64,000 nt of DNA from Candidatus Yanofskybacteria bacterium CG10_big_fil_rev_8_21_14_0_10_36_16 (GCA_002794035.1 PCXQ01000007.1:1-64000), one strand, 5' to 3'. Numbered from the stretch's first letter, positions 1-9,109 are shown. Notes: generated by a model from the letters alone, not told the origin. Translations and numbers: made by a program.

Positions 1-38
1 ATGAAAACCTGATGTCCTAACCGATAGACGATGGGGCC
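1..38 (-). tRNA. tRNA-Glu(UUC), 5' half only, cut by the window edge
   Basis: Read on the minus strand from base 38 this is the 5' part of a tRNA: acceptor strand GGCCCCA, a D-arm with the G-G-T-T-A loop, and an anticodon loop TTTTCAT giving anticodon UUC. The 3' half lies before base 1, so the cloverleaf cannot be closed here. Truncation is due to the window boundary and not a broken gene. Confidence 0.8.
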
Positions 39-126
39 ATCGCCATAACACCGTAATAGTAACCCAAAAATTGAATAAAATCAAGGAAAATGATAATATC
101 TGAAAATACACAACCAAAACCATCCT

Positions 127-1236
127 ATGCTCATACTTGCAATTGAAACATCGTGCGATGACACCTGTGCTGCTGTCATTAAAACAGAAGAAGCAGACAG
201 CAATAAAACCGATTTTAACTCGGTTGTTTTGTCTAGTATAGTTTCTTCTCAAGCAAAAAAACATGCACAATATGGCGGAATATACCCTTCTTTGGCCGCG
301 CGTGAACATGAAAAAAACCTGCCAAAAGTTTTAAAAATAGCCCTAAAAGAAGCTGGGCTTAAATCCCCTAGCGATGTTGATTATATTGCTGTTACTAAAG
401 GACCAGGACTTGCCGTGTCATTATGGAAAGGCGTCAATTTTGCTAATCAACTTTCAGAAGTATATAACAAACCATTAATACCAGTTAATCACATGGAGGG
501 TCATATATTATCTAATTGGTTAAAACCTGTTGGAATCAACAAAAAAATAAACAAAAAAGAGAATGCTCAATTTTTTCCTTCGGTTTGTTTGGTGGTGTCA
601 GGCGGACACACTGAATTAATTTTAATGAAAGATTATGGAAAATACGAATTAATAGGCAAGACAAGAGACGATGCAGCAGGAGAAGCTTTTGATAAAATAT
701 CTAGAATACTAGACCTTGGATATCCAGGAGGACCCGCTATCTCTAATATTGTAGAAAAACAATCTTCCAAAATTAAAAATAAAAAACCAGACATAAAACT
801 GCCAAGACCAATGATAAACAGTAAGGATTTTGATTTTTCTTTTTCAGGACTTAAGACAGCAGTTTTATATCTAGCAAAAGGCCAAAACCAAAACAGCAAA
901 AACAAAAAAATACCTATTTTACTAAAAGCCCAGATTGCAGCTGAGGCCCAAGATGCAATCGTTGATGTCCTTGTATCAAAAACAATCAGAGCAGCAAAAA
1001 AATATAAAGTAAAATCCATAATGTTATCAGGTGGTGTATCAGCAAATAAATTATTACGTGAAAAGTTAGTCATGGAATCAAATAAAGAAAAAATCCCGGT
1101 TTTTATACCGGAACTTGAATACACCATGGATAATGCTGCAATGATTGGAATAGCAGCTTATATAAAAGTTATAAACCGAGACAAAGAACCAAAACAAAAA
1201 GAAGTTGAAGCTAATGCTAATTGGGAGCTGGTATAA
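127..1236 (+). CDS. tsaD: tRNA N6-threonylcarbamoyladenosine synthase subunit TsaD
   Basis: TsaD (Kae1/YgjD family) transfers the threonylcarbamoyl group from threonylcarbamoyl-AMP to A37 of ANN-decoding tRNAs in the cytoplasm, together with TsaB and TsaE. The 369-residue protein starts with the ASKHA nucleotide-binding strand LILAIETSCDDT and has the metal-binding motif H122-M-E-G-H126. A VSGGHTEL strand follows near residue 155, then a GGVSANKLLR stretch and a D-N-A-A-M-I near the C-terminus. Length fits the family, with Lys/Asn-rich inserts at about 137-147 and 255-265. The ATG at 127 begins directly with the conserved beta strand. A -10-like TGATAATAT lies about 30 bases upstream. The stop codon abuts the stop of the convergent gene at 1237. 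Confidence 0.95.
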   Translation: MLILAIETSCDDTCAAVIKTEEADSNKTDFNSVVLSSIVSSQAKKHAQYGGIYPSLAAREHEKNLPKVLKIALKEAGLKSPSDVDYIAVTKGPGLAVSLWKGVNFANQLSEVYNKPLIPVNHMEGHILSNWLKPVGINKKINKKENAQFFPSVCLVVSGGHTELILMKDYGKYELIGKTRDDAAGEAFDKISRILDLGYPGGPAISNIVEKQSSKIKNKKPDIKLPRPMINSKDFDFSFSGLKTAVLYLAKGQNQNSKNKKIPILLKAQIAAEAQDAIVDVLVSKTIRAAKKYKVKSIMLSGGVSANKLLREKLVMESNKEKIPVFIPELEYTMDNAAMIGIAAYIKVINRDKEPKQKEVEANANWELV

Positions 1237-1662
1237 CTAAGTTTTCTTTCTTAAAAAAAATATTAACTTAAATAATATTTTAATCGACTCCAAAAAAGAA
1301 GGAGGAGGCACACAGTCATTTTCTTTATAAAATTTGTGAATTGTTAACACAACCCGACTGTCGCATTTATTACATGATAGATATAAAAGGCCTTCAGAAG
1401 TATAGCCATGAGCATAATCAATATTCACATTTCCACAAAACAAACAGTCAAAAACATAAAAGGGGGCATGTCCCTTCCAGTTGGGCAATGAAAACAAACC
1501 AATTTTAACAATTTTTGAACAAATAAACCTGTTACTAAATTTTGCAAGAAATTTTCCAAACTGACTGAAACAAGCCTGTTCTAAAGCCTCATCGCTAATA
1601 TAATTATATGCTATGTCATCTTTATCAATACATAAATGACAATCATCACATATGTGATTCAT
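1237..1662 (-). CDS. hypothetical protein with zinc-ribbon-like cysteine pairs
   Basis: I do not recognise this 141-residue protein. It has a cysteine knuckle at the N-terminus (C5, C8, C11) and two later C-x2-C pairs (C73/C76 and C97/C100), spaced like the two halves of a zinc ribbon. The last 20 residues form a hydrophobic then strongly basic tail (ending FFLRKKT), possibly a membrane-associating helix. The start ATG at 1662 is preceded by AGAGGCGATA, a weak ribosome-binding-like stretch. It converges on tsaD with no spacer, so both transcripts must read into or end at each other. The cysteine pattern makes a real protein more likely than a chance frame. No function is assigned. Confidence 0.6.
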   Translation of the reverse strand: MNHICDDCHLCIDKDDIAYNYISDEALEQACFSQFGKFLAKFSNRFICSKIVKIGLFSLPNWKGHAPFYVFDCLFCGNVNIDYAHGYTSEGLLYLSCNKCDSRVVLTIHKFYKENDCVPPPSFLESIKILFKLIFFLRKKT

Positions 1663-1732
1663 TATCGCCTCTAAGCGTTAAATTAAAAAAACTAAGGTTT
1701 ATATATCATGATTATGTGATAAAATCAAAAAT

Positions 1733-3916
1733 ATGAGCAAAGAACTACCGAAGACTTACAACCCAAAAGAAACAGAAGAAAAAATATACAAAACCTGGGA
1801 AGAGTCGGGCTTTTTCACGCCTGAAAATCTTCCAGACAAAAGAGAAGCTTCTTTCTCGGTATCCATTCCCCCTCCAAATGCAACAGGCACGCTTCATCTT
1901 GGACATTCTCTTGAGTACTCCCTTCAAGACGCCGTAGTTAGATATCATAGAATGAAAGGAGATCTTACGTTGTGGCTGCCTGGCACAGATCACGCAGCAA
2001 TTGCTACAAATACAAAGGTTGAAAAAAAACTCATTAAGGAAACCGGTAAAAACCGACACGCCATAGGAAGAGAGGCTTTTGTTAAAGAAGTTGAAGATTT
2101 TGTTGCTGAAAGTCGAGGTGTAATGCAAAAACAAATAAGACAAATTGGTGCATCTGTAGATTGGAGTCGTGAAGCTTTTACGATGGACGACAAAAGAAGT
2201 TTAGCTGTTAAAACCGCATTCAAAAAAATGTATGATGCCGGACTTATTTACAAAGATTACAAAGTAATTAACTGGGATCCAAAAGGACAAACCTCAGTTT
2301 CCGATGATGAGGTAGAACATCGGCCTGAAAAAGGAATGCTGTATACTTTTAAATATTCCTCTGACTTTCCTATCGAAATATCCACAACCAGACCAGAAAC
2401 TAAAGTCGGTGACACTGCTGTAGCGATTCACCCTGATGATAAACGATATAAACAATACATAGGAAAAGAATTCAAAAATATTGAATTTGCAGGAACAAAA
2501 CTCAACATAAAAATAATTGCTGATGAAAATATTGATCCTGAATTCGGAACAGGAGCAGTAGGTGTTACACCAGCTCACAGTCTTGTTGATGCTGACATAG
2601 CACAAAGGCACTCCCTGCCCATGGTACAGGTAATCAACGAATATGCCAAAATGACAGAGGAAGCGGGCACGCTTGTGTCGGGCAAAAAAACAAAAGAAGC
2701 AAGAGAAATTATAGTAACATGGCTCAAAGAAAATAAATTACTATCTGGGGAAGAAAATATTGATCTTAACATCAGTATCGCCGACAGGTCAGGCGGAATA
2801 ATCGAACCTCTGCCTAAATTGCAATGGTTTGTTGCAGTTAATAAAAAATTTAAAATAAAAGAATCTAAAATCAAGGGCATCGAAAGTAATTCGGAAACAA
2901 CACTCAAAGAGATAATGAAAAAAAGCGTAGAAAATGGACAGATTGAAATAATGCCGGGCAGATTCAACAAAACATACTTTCATTGGATAAATAATTTGCG
3001 GGACTGGAATATAAGCAGACAGCTTTGGTATGGCCACAGGATACCAGTTTGGTATAAAGGAGACGAAACCTTGTGTGACATAAATCACCCAGAAGGCTCT
3101 GGTTGGGAACAAGATCCCGACACCCTAGATACATGGTTTTCTTCAGCACTTTGGACTTTCTCAACTCTTGGCTGGCCTGATAAAAACGCGCCTGATCTTA
3201 AAAAATTCCACCCCACAAGTTTTATGAATCCCGGATATGAAATAATATTCTTCTGGGTTGCCAGAATGATACTAGCCAGCGGATTTTTACTTGGAGAAGT
3301 TCCCTTCAAAAAGGTTTACCTGCATGGAATATTAAGAGATTCTAAAGGAAGAAAATTTTCAAAGTCACTAGATAATGGGATAGACCCGATAGAAATAATC
3401 GATCATTATGGAGCAGATGCATTAAGAATGTCTTTAATAATCGGAATAGGTCCAGGCAATGATGCTAACTTTGATACCAATAAAGTTAGGGGATACCAAC
3501 ATTTCGCAAACAAGCTCTGGAACATAGCAAGGTTTGTGTTGTTAAATGTAACGGAAAAACCAAATCTTAATGCCTCTCTTAAAGATAAAGACCAGACAAA
3601 ACTTGAAGAACAAAAAGAACTTATAAAAGACATAACAAACGACATGGAAGAATATCGATATTATATAGCTGCAGAGAAAATTTATCATTATATCTGGCAC
3701 ATCTTGGCAGATGAAATAATTGAAGACTCAAAAACAGATCTTTCTAGTAAAGACCTAGAAACAAAAGAGTCGGCACAAAGAATGCTTTTGGAATTACTAA
3801 TGAATTCTCTTAAAATCCTACACCCGTTTATGCCTTTTGTTACTGAAGAAATATACTCTAAACTACCTAACAAAAATAAAATTCTACTAATCGTTGAGAA
3901 ATGGCCAGTTAATTAG
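1733..3916 (+). CDS. valS: valyl-tRNA synthetase
   Basis: Class I aminoacyl-tRNA synthetase that charges tRNA-Val in the cytoplasm. The 727-residue protein shows the HIGH-type motif as H55-L-G-H58 after PPPNATGTL, the editing (CP1) domain with the STTRPETKVGDTAVAIHP strand, and the KMSKS loop as K-F-S-K-S near residue 541. It is much shorter than the roughly 950-residue enterobacterial enzyme. The helical anticodon-binding domain is present but the C-terminal coiled-coil arm is missing, as expected for compact ValS forms. A TGTGATAAAAT element ends at 1725, seven bases before the ATG, so the mRNA is probably leaderless. A rho-independent terminator follows at 3936. Identification is firm. Confidence 0.96.
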   Translation: MSKELPKTYNPKETEEKIYKTWEESGFFTPENLPDKREASFSVSIPPPNATGTLHLGHSLEYSLQDAVVRYHRMKGDLTLWLPGTDHAAIATNTKVEKKLIKETGKNRHAIGREAFVKEVEDFVAESRGVMQKQIRQIGASVDWSREAFTMDDKRSLAVKTAFKKMYDAGLIYKDYKVINWDPKGQTSVSDDEVEHRPEKGMLYTFKYSSDFPIEISTTRPETKVGDTAVAIHPDDKRYKQYIGKEFKNIEFAGTKLNIKIIADENIDPEFGTGAVGVTPAHSLVDADIAQRHSLPMVQVINEYAKMTEEAGTLVSGKKTKEAREIIVTWLKENKLLSGEENIDLNISIADRSGGIIEPLPKLQWFVAVNKKFKIKESKIKGIESNSETTLKEIMKKSVENGQIEIMPGRFNKTYFHWINNLRDWNISRQLWYGHRIPVWYKGDETLCDINHPEGSGWEQDPDTLDTWFSSALWTFSTLGWPDKNAPDLKKFHPTSFMNPGYEIIFFWVARMILASGFLLGEVPFKKVYLHGILRDSKGRKFSKSLDNGIDPIEIIDHYGADALRMSLIIGIGPGNDANFDTNKVRGYQHFANKLWNIARFVLLNVTEKPNLNASLKDKDQTKLEEQKELIKDITNDMEEYRYYIAAEKIYHYIWHILADEIIEDSKTDLSSKDLETKESAQRMLLELLMNSLKILHPFMPFVTEEIYSKLPNKNKILLIVEKWPVN

Positions 3917-3935
3917 ATTCAAAAAATATAATTTC

Positions 3936-3970
3936 AAAAAACAGCCCCGCCAAAGCGGTACTGTTTTTTT
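3936..3970 (+). terminator. rho-independent terminator after valS
   Basis: Hairpin ACAG-CCCCGC-CAAA-GCGG-TA-CTGT followed by a run of eight T residues, 20 bases after the valS stop. The core CCGCCAAAGCGG recurs at 17826 and 22152. Confidence 0.85.
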
Positions 3971-4027
3971 TAATTAAAATATCCAACTGTTTAATTCTTA
4001 AATTGATTTATGTGTTAAAATAAAAGT

Positions 4028-4765
4028 GTGGCTATAATTTATTCTCCACCACTCTTGGTTTTGCTAGGCTTAACACCCAGTTTGTTTTGGTTGTTTTTAT
4101 ATTTAAGAAAAGATCTCCATCCAGAACCTAGATCACTTATTATTAAAGTGTTTTTTATGGGCATAGTAATAGCCCCACTAGCAGTAATTTTTCAATGGCT
4201 AACCCTAGGTACTGGCAAATTTTTTAATCCTGATTTTCAATCTTCAGAATCAATTTTATTCTTTTTAATTGCTGCTTTCATAGAGGAAGTGGTTAAATAT
4301 CTGGCAGTTAGATTTACAGTCTTAAACAATGCTGACTTTGATGAGCCTGTTGATGCAATGATTTATATGATCATAGCTGCGCTGGGCTTCGCTGGAATTG
4401 AAAACATTCTTGTTTTGTTTAAAACCTTAGGTGATATTACAACAGAAAATCCATACATCATATTTCAAGTCTTGGGTTTAAGATTTGTAGGTGCTACACT
4501 TTTGCATGCACTATCATCTGCCATTGCAGGCTATTTCTTAGCAATGTCATGGTTTTACAGCCATCACAGCAAAAAACTAGTCACATTTGGTATTTTAATA
4601 GCTACTCTTTTCCACACAACATTCAATATTATAATTTTAAAATCAGCACTAAATCAGGATATTTCTTTTTACTTAATGCCTCTTTTAATTTTCATGGCAA
4701 TATTAATATCAATACTGTTTAACCGGTTAAAAAAGAGAAGATTAGTTAATACAATAGAATACTAA
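4028..4765 (+). CDS. PrsW-family intramembrane metalloprotease
   Basis: PrsW proteins (peptidase family M82) are polytopic membrane proteases; the best-known member cleaves anti-sigma factor RsiW in Bacillus. This 245-residue protein has about eight hydrophobic segments and the family signatures: I-E-E-V-V-K near residue 85, A-L-G-F-A-G-I-E-N-I near 120, a histidine in L-L-H-A-L-S-S near 160 and another in T-L-F-H-T-T-F-N near 198. These Glu and His residues are the presumed metal ligands. The start is GTG at 4028, because a TGTGTTAAAAT promoter element ends at 4021, leaving six bases, so the transcript is probably leaderless. The natural substrate here is unknown and no anti-sigma gene is adjacent. 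Confidence 0.88.
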   Translation: MAIIYSPPLLVLLGLTPSLFWLFLYLRKDLHPEPRSLIIKVFFMGIVIAPLAVIFQWLTLGTGKFFNPDFQSSESILFFLIAAFIEEVVKYLAVRFTVLNNADFDEPVDAMIYMIIAALGFAGIENILVLFKTLGDITTENPYIIFQVLGLRFVGATLLHALSSAIAGYFLAMSWFYSHHSKKLVTFGILIATLFHTTFNIIILKSALNQDISFYLMPLLIFMAILISILFNRLKKRRLVNTIEY

Positions 4766-4855
4766 TATTAATATACTTTCAACTTATTACATCAAATATA
4801 TTTTTTATCCACCGATTTTATTAACTAAGTTAGTTTTTTTTATTATAATAATAAT

Positions 4856-5290
4856 ATGGGAGACGAATTAAAAAAATTAGAAAATGAAGACAATGAAGAA
4901 GAGACGACTGATGAGGATTCTGAGGAAGCCGATCTTGTTGCAGCTCAAACAAAAAAAACAACCTCGGATAATGAGGAAGGGACTCTTACTGTTGATGTCC
5001 TTAGGACCAGTGATGATGTTTATATAAAATCAGCCATTGCTGGAGTAACAGCAAAAGATCTTGATATAACAATCAATAATGATATGGTCACAATTAAAGG
5101 CAATAGAAAGCAAGATGAAACCTTAAAAACTGCCTCCTATGACTGGAGAGAACTTTATTGGGGACCTTTTTCAAGAACAGTAATATTGCCGGAAGAAATT
5201 GATGTTGATAGTTCTAAAGCATCTATAAAAAACGGGGTTTTAACTATTAAATTACCCAAGGTCAGCAAAAATAAAACTAAGAAAATATAG
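4856..5290 (+). CDS. Hsp20 / alpha-crystallin small heat shock protein
   Basis: Small heat shock proteins are ATP-independent holdases that bind unfolding proteins in the cytoplasm. The 144-residue protein has an acidic, Glu/Asp-rich N-terminal arm (about residues 3-45) followed by an alpha-crystallin domain. Its landmarks are VYIKSAIAGV, DLDITINNDMVTIKG and the signature G-x-L-x-I-x-L in NGVLTIKLPK near residue 128. The basic tail ends KNKTKKI. A TATAAT hexamer ends six bases before the ATG, predicting a leaderless mRNA. I see no inverted repeat of the CIRCE type upstream. A very stable terminator follows directly, so this is a single-gene unit. Confidence 0.93.
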   Translation: MGDELKKLENEDNEEETTDEDSEEADLVAAQTKKTTSDNEEGTLTVDVLRTSDDVYIKSAIAGVTAKDLDITINNDMVTIKGNRKQDETLKTASYDWRELYWGPFSRTVILPEEIDVDSSKASIKNGVLTIKLPKVSKNKTKKI

Positions 5291-5301
5291 GAAAAATCAC
5301 T

Positions 5302-5335
5302 AAACAGGCCCCAACTTATCGGGGCCTGTTTTATA
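5302..5335 (+). terminator. rho-independent terminator after hsp20
   Basis: Perfect 11-bp stem AAACAGGCCCC / GGGGCCTGTTT with an 8-base loop and a T-rich tail, 12 bases after the hsp20 stop. The following gap 5336-5502 holds only the promoter region of the next gene. Confidence 0.9.
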
Positions 5336-5502
5336 TTTAATTCATTACAAGTTAATTATAAAATTGTCATGTGAAGCCCCACAATAAAATCCATAAGGTG
5401 GAACCCCGCACAAAAAAACTCCTTAAAATTGAGCTACTTATGGCCAAATTATAAACCCTGGGTAAATATTATTTCCTAATTGTGGTATATTAATATTAAT
5501 CT

Positions 5503-6675
5503 ATGACAATAAAATATAATTATAAAAATCTTGCAATACCAGGACTTTTGGCTGTTTTTTTATCTGGCTTTATGTGGTATTCGAGCAGTCATTACGACTC
5601 TCTCTCTATAGAGGCTCACGATACTGCATTAGCGGAGTTTGATGACTATTCTAAAAATATAAACAAATCCGTTGAAAATGGTTTTATTTTAACCAGCAAC
5701 AGTACTAAAATTAATATCGCCTCTGAAATTACCAAGGAATGGCAGATAGAAATAACTAGAAGTAATGGCATAGAACAGTCAATTCCAAACAATGAGAAAA
5801 TAACTTCACATCTTAATAATTTTGTATCAAACAAAGTCAAAATTGAACCCAAGAGTCCCCTTTTTGATGTAACCAATGGCGTGGTATATGAAATTGCACC
5901 TGCAACCCCCGGCAGGAATCTAAATACCGTCCAAACGCTTTCAAACATAACCAGGGCAATGATTAAAGGAGAAAACAGGGCAAGTATTTCTTTTACAGAA
6001 ACATACTCCTCTATTACAGCAAACTCATTGAATGTTCTGGGTATAAACAAACTAATAGGACGAGGAGAGTCTGACTTTAAAGGATCATCTGAGGCCAGAA
6101 TACACAACATTAAAGTTTCCACTGCTCTTTTCGATGGAGTTGTTATAAAACCAAAAGAAGAATTTTCATTTAATAAAATCTTGGGGGAAGTTGATGGTTC
6201 AACAGGATATAAATCTGAATTAGTAATCAAAGGTGATAAAATAATTCCCGAGTATGGAGGTGGGATTTGCCAAGTTTCAACTACTGTATTCAGGAGCGCA
6301 ATCAATTCAGGCTTGCCCATTACTCAAAGAAAACCCCATTCATTGCCTGTTAGGTATTATAGCCCCCAAGGCATGGATGCCACTATCTACCCCGGGGTTG
6401 TCGACCTAAAATTTATAAACGACACAGAAAATTACATAATTATAAATGCTGGATTTAATGGCACACAATTAATATTTGAAATATACGGGCAAGAAAAAGA
6501 TAGAGAGGTTGTTGTCAGCCCACCAAGCTATTACGATGTTCAACCTGATGGAGGATTAAAGGCTGTTTTCACAAGAACTATTAGTTATGCTAATGGGAGA
6601 CAAGAATCTGAACAATTTTATTCCAGTTATAAATCACCCTCTAAATTTGAGAGTCTTAGAAACCCATTGGAATAA
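5503..6675 (+). CDS. VanW family surface protein
   Basis: The 390-residue protein has one N-terminal hydrophobic anchor (about residues 9-27, ending MWYSSSH), so most of it should face outward. Residues about 205-330 form a VanW domain: FSFNKILGEV, G-Y-K-S-E-L-V-I-K-G-D and the hallmark Y-G-G-G-I-C-Q-V-S-T-T-V-F-R near residue 250, then R-K-P-H-S-L-P-V. The C-terminal strands resemble a G5-like or beta-rich tail. VanW proteins are found with vancomycin-resistance clusters and in many cell-envelope contexts, but their activity is not established. A TAATAT hexamer lies six bases before the ATG, and the first TATATT lies slightly farther upstream. Confidence 0.88.
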   Translation: MTIKYNYKNLAIPGLLAVFLSGFMWYSSSHYDSLSIEAHDTALAEFDDYSKNINKSVENGFILTSNSTKINIASEITKEWQIEITRSNGIEQSIPNNEKITSHLNNFVSNKVKIEPKSPLFDVTNGVVYEIAPATPGRNLNTVQTLSNITRAMIKGENRASISFTETYSSITANSLNVLGINKLIGRGESDFKGSSEARIHNIKVSTALFDGVVIKPKEEFSFNKILGEVDGSTGYKSELVIKGDKIIPEYGGGICQVSTTVFRSAINSGLPITQRKPHSLPVRYYSPQGMDATIYPGVVDLKFINDTENYIIINAGFNGTQLIFEIYGQEKDREVVVSPPSYYDVQPDGGLKAVFTRTISYANGRQESEQFYSSYKSPSKFESLRNPLE

Positions 6676-6765
6676 ACTAAAAAAACCCTTGTATGCAAAG
6701 GTCTTAATATTTCCACCACGGGGGCAAAATAGTTCAAATCCTATCTTAAAATATCACAAACACGG

Positions 6766-6848
6766 TGGGGGCGAGAGGATTTGAACCTCCACGCTCGTGA
6801 GAGCACCAGCTCCTAAGGCTGGCGTGTCTGCCATTCCACCACACCCCC
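6766..6848 (-). tRNA. tRNA-Leu(UAG)
   Basis: Minus-strand cloverleaf of 83 bases: acceptor GGGGGTG pairs with CGCCCCC (one G-U), a class II variable arm, anticodon loop CTTAGGA giving UAG, and T-loop TTCAAAT. Discriminator A; CCA is not encoded. Confidence 0.95.
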
Positions 6849-6888
6849 ATATGAAAAACATCTTAGCATAAATTTAGCTCTATTTCTA

Positions 6889-8415
6889 ATGAATTTAAGA
6901 TATTTTAAACTTATAATTAGCGCGATAATCCTTGCGGGGTTTTTTTATATTACTTGGATTATGATTGATCCTGATATTTTTTGGCATTTAAAGGTTGGCC
7001 AAGAAATATACACAACAGGAGGAATCCCCCACTTTGACCACTTTAGCCACACGATGCCGTACCATGCATGGGTAGACCACGAAGCACTCACTGAAGTGTG
7101 GTTTTATTTAATGTACTCAAGCGGCTTTTGGTGGATTTTAAAAATAATATTTAGCCTAATTATATCTATACCTTTTATTTTTTGGATTTATAAAAGCAAT
7201 AATTATTTCTTGCCGGTTGTGATACTGTTTTCATCTATATACCTTCTGGGAATAGCGGGAGTGAGACCTCAGTGGATTTCTTTTTTGTTATTCTTTGTTG
7301 TTTTTCAAATATTACTCCAAAAATATTGGCACAAAAAGAACAACAAATCATTTTATTTTCTACCGTTAATTTTTCTAGTTTGGGCTAATTTGCATGCCGG
7401 GTTTTTTATGGGTTTGATGACATTTGGTTTTTTGGTGATGATGAACCTATTTCAGAACAGAAACATAAATCAGGAAATTCGCCCAATAATAATTTTGGGA
7501 TTAAGTACAATTGTTACACTTATTAATCCTTATGGCTGGCATATTTATGAAGAAATTTTTAAAGTAGCTACATCTTCTTCTACATTAAAATACATTGCTG
7601 AGTGGCAACCAGTATTCACAACGCCAGATCTATCACTAGTACTATTTGGCGGGGTTTTTATTTCTTTTATTTTAATCTTTAAATCATACAAAAAATATCC
7701 CCTGCCTTTTTTGGCTTTGTCTTTGATAATGTTTTGTATGTTTTTAATGTCAAAAAGACACGGACCTTTATTCTTTATAACTTCAATGCCAATAATTTTT
7801 AATGGATTTGAAATTATAAAAAACAAGATATATGTTTTGCGAAACAACAAACCTTTTTCCCAAACCGAAACCAACAAAGCACTTTCGGGAGTTTTAATAT
7901 TGTTTATTATAGCATTGGGTTCTTTTGGTTATAAAATTTTAAATTATCAAGTATATAAAATTCCCGAAAATGCTGTTATCTTTCTGAAAGAAAATAAATA
8001 TGGCCAAAAAGATTTAAAGCTATTCAATAATTATGGATGGGGTGGATATTTAATCTGGGAAACACCTGAAATAAAAGTGTTCATAGACGGCAGAATGCCT
8101 CACTGGCAAAAAAACAAAGAATCCGCAATGAGCGATTATATTAAAACTGTATTCAATCCCGAAACAGAAGAATGGAAAAAAGTATTTAATAAATACAAAA
8201 TAAACACAGTAATAATGCCTGCAAATATATACCAACAAGAACACATATCAAAATATTCAATCAAAAAAATAGAGAATAAAATAAAAACATGGCTTAAAAC
8301 TAAAGAAACCACAAAGAATAAAACTCTTGTGGGAATATTAAAAGAAAATGGCTGGAGCACCTCATACCAAGATGATGTTGCTATAGTTCTAGAATGCGAA
8401 AAAGATTGTTATTAA
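6889..8415 (+). CDS. polytopic membrane protein, GT-C-like, function unknown
   Basis: This 508-residue protein has about ten transmembrane helices over its first 350 residues, then a soluble C-terminal part. The N-terminal pattern D-P-D-I-F-W-H-L-K-V-G, followed by the loop G-I-P-H-F-D-H-F-S-H-T, is a conserved feature of many bacterial integral membrane proteins that resemble GT-C glycosyltransferases. The acidic Asp-x-Asp at D28/D30 sits in the first external loop, where GT-C enzymes carry a metal-binding acid. Donor and acceptor are unknown, and membership in GT-C is an inference from topology. The ATG at 6889 starts 40 bases beyond the divergent tRNA-Leu. A bidirectional terminator follows. 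Confidence 0.7.
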   Translation: MNLRYFKLIISAIILAGFFYITWIMIDPDIFWHLKVGQEIYTTGGIPHFDHFSHTMPYHAWVDHEALTEVWFYLMYSSGFWWILKIIFSLIISIPFIFWIYKSNNYFLPVVILFSSIYLLGIAGVRPQWISFLLFFVVFQILLQKYWHKKNNKSFYFLPLIFLVWANLHAGFFMGLMTFGFLVMMNLFQNRNINQEIRPIIILGLSTIVTLINPYGWHIYEEIFKVATSSSTLKYIAEWQPVFTTPDLSLVLFGGVFISFILIFKSYKKYPLPFLALSLIMFCMFLMSKRHGPLFFITSMPIIFNGFEIIKNKIYVLRNNKPFSQTETNKALSGVLILFIIALGSFGYKILNYQVYKIPENAVIFLKENKYGQKDLKLFNNYGWGGYLIWETPEIKVFIDGRMPHWQKNKESAMSDYIKTVFNPETEEWKKVFNKYKINTVIMPANIYQQEHISKYSIKKIENKIKTWLKTKETTKNKTLVGILKENGWSTSYQDDVAIVLECEKDCY

Positions 8416-8448
8416 TTATTAATTTAAATCTTCTAACACATTCTGAAA

Positions 8449-8483
8449 CAAAAACACCCCTGCCTAAGCGGGGGTGTTTTTAA
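8449..8483. terminator. bidirectional terminator between convergent genes
   Basis: Stem AAAAACACCCC / GGGGTGTTTTT with loop TGCCTAAGCG-type bases. A-run and T-run flank both sides, so it can end both the plus-strand membrane gene and the minus-strand pilin-like gene at 8497. Confidence 0.88.
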
Positions 8484-8496
8484 GTTTAGGATTTGT

Positions 8497-8883
8497 TTAT
8501 AGAGTTCCTTGTGACAAGGCATCTAATACGTATCCTGCGGTTGATAGAAGAACACCTACACCTAATACAACCATAGCACCAATCAAACCGTTAATGATTG
8601 TTGTTCTTGCTTCACCGGCTTTAGCAGCGTCACCTCCTGCAGCCATGTATTTAATACCACCGATAATAATGAATATTACAGCGATAATAACACCTATAGC
8701 AATCAAGAAGTTACCAATTCTTGTTATAACTGATTCTATGTCAGCTAATTCCACAGCATCACCTGTAAGAGGAGGGCTGGGCTCATTTAATACCTGGCCA
8801 AATACTACAACTGGCACAACTAATAAAGTAACAAGAGCCAAAGTAGGCGCAAGCACTTTCACAATTTTTAATGTTTTAGACAT
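8497..8883 (-). CDS. TrbC/VirB2-like pilin-like membrane protein, copy 1
   Basis: The 128-residue protein has a signal-like N-terminal helix ending V-V-V-F-G-Q, a short extracellular part, and two hydrophobic helices separated by a short polar loop (K-Y-M-A-A-G-G-D-A-A-K-A-G-E-A-R-T-T). This architecture matches VirB2/TrbC pilin-like proteins of conjugation-type secretion systems and the Mbov_0395-type family common in Patescibacteria. It is the 3'-most and most isolated member of the seven-gene array, separated from the next by a 369-base structured leader with its own promoter, so it may be the most strongly expressed. No VirB4, VirB6 or VirD4 gene is in the window. Whether it forms a filament is not shown. 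Confidence 0.8.
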   Translation of the reverse strand: MSKTLKIVKVLAPTLALVTLLVVPVVVFGQVLNEPSPPLTGDAVELADIESVITRIGNFLIAIGVIIAVIFIIIGGIKYMAAGGDAAKAGEARTTIINGLIGAMVVLGVGVLLSTAGYVLDALSQGTL

Positions 8884-9103
8884 GTTTAATTTTTTCAGCG
8901 AATAGAGGAACGGGAATAATGCTTAAGCTTCTCTAAAGAGATTATTCTTGTTCCGCCATTCTTATATGAATTAATTTAGACCAACGCTACGACCGAACCC
9001 TGCCTAATAAAAGCAACGCCCCGTCGGTCTTTAGTATTTTAAGGTTTTTATCCGACCTGTCTGGGAAAATCAATATTTATTGATTCTACCAAACAGACCC
9101 CCT
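8884..9103 (-). promoter_or_regulatory. long structured 5' leader of pilin-like gene 1
   Basis: The predicted transcript leader of about 220 bases contains three long imperfect hairpins at 9059-9098 (GTCTG/CAGAC outer, AATCAATA/TATTGATT inner), 8991-9029 (GACCGA/TCGGTC) and 8907-8954 (GGAAC...GAATAAT / ATTATTC...GTTCC). GTCGG at 9052-9056 can also pair with CCGAC at 9023-9027, which would disrupt the middle hairpin, so two alternative folds are possible. There is no open reading frame of note. Ligand, protein partner and riboswitch class are unknown. Confidence 0.5.
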
Positions 9104-9109
9104 TTTATT

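Noticed and set aside
5646..6320. Minus-strand frame of 224 codons opposite the VanW gene
   Set aside because: No start signals; the plus-strand frame has a clear VanW domain and promoter.
6710..6746. Words TTCCACCACGGGGGC and GTTCAAATC next to tRNA-Leu(UAG), looking like a partial tRNA copy
   Set aside because: The words are on opposite orientations and cannot be arranged into an arm of a tRNA; likely chance similarity.
8474..8905. Plus-strand frame of 143 codons opposite pilin-like gene 1
   Set aside because: It is a shadow of the real minus-strand gene, which has signal peptide, membrane helices and paralogues.
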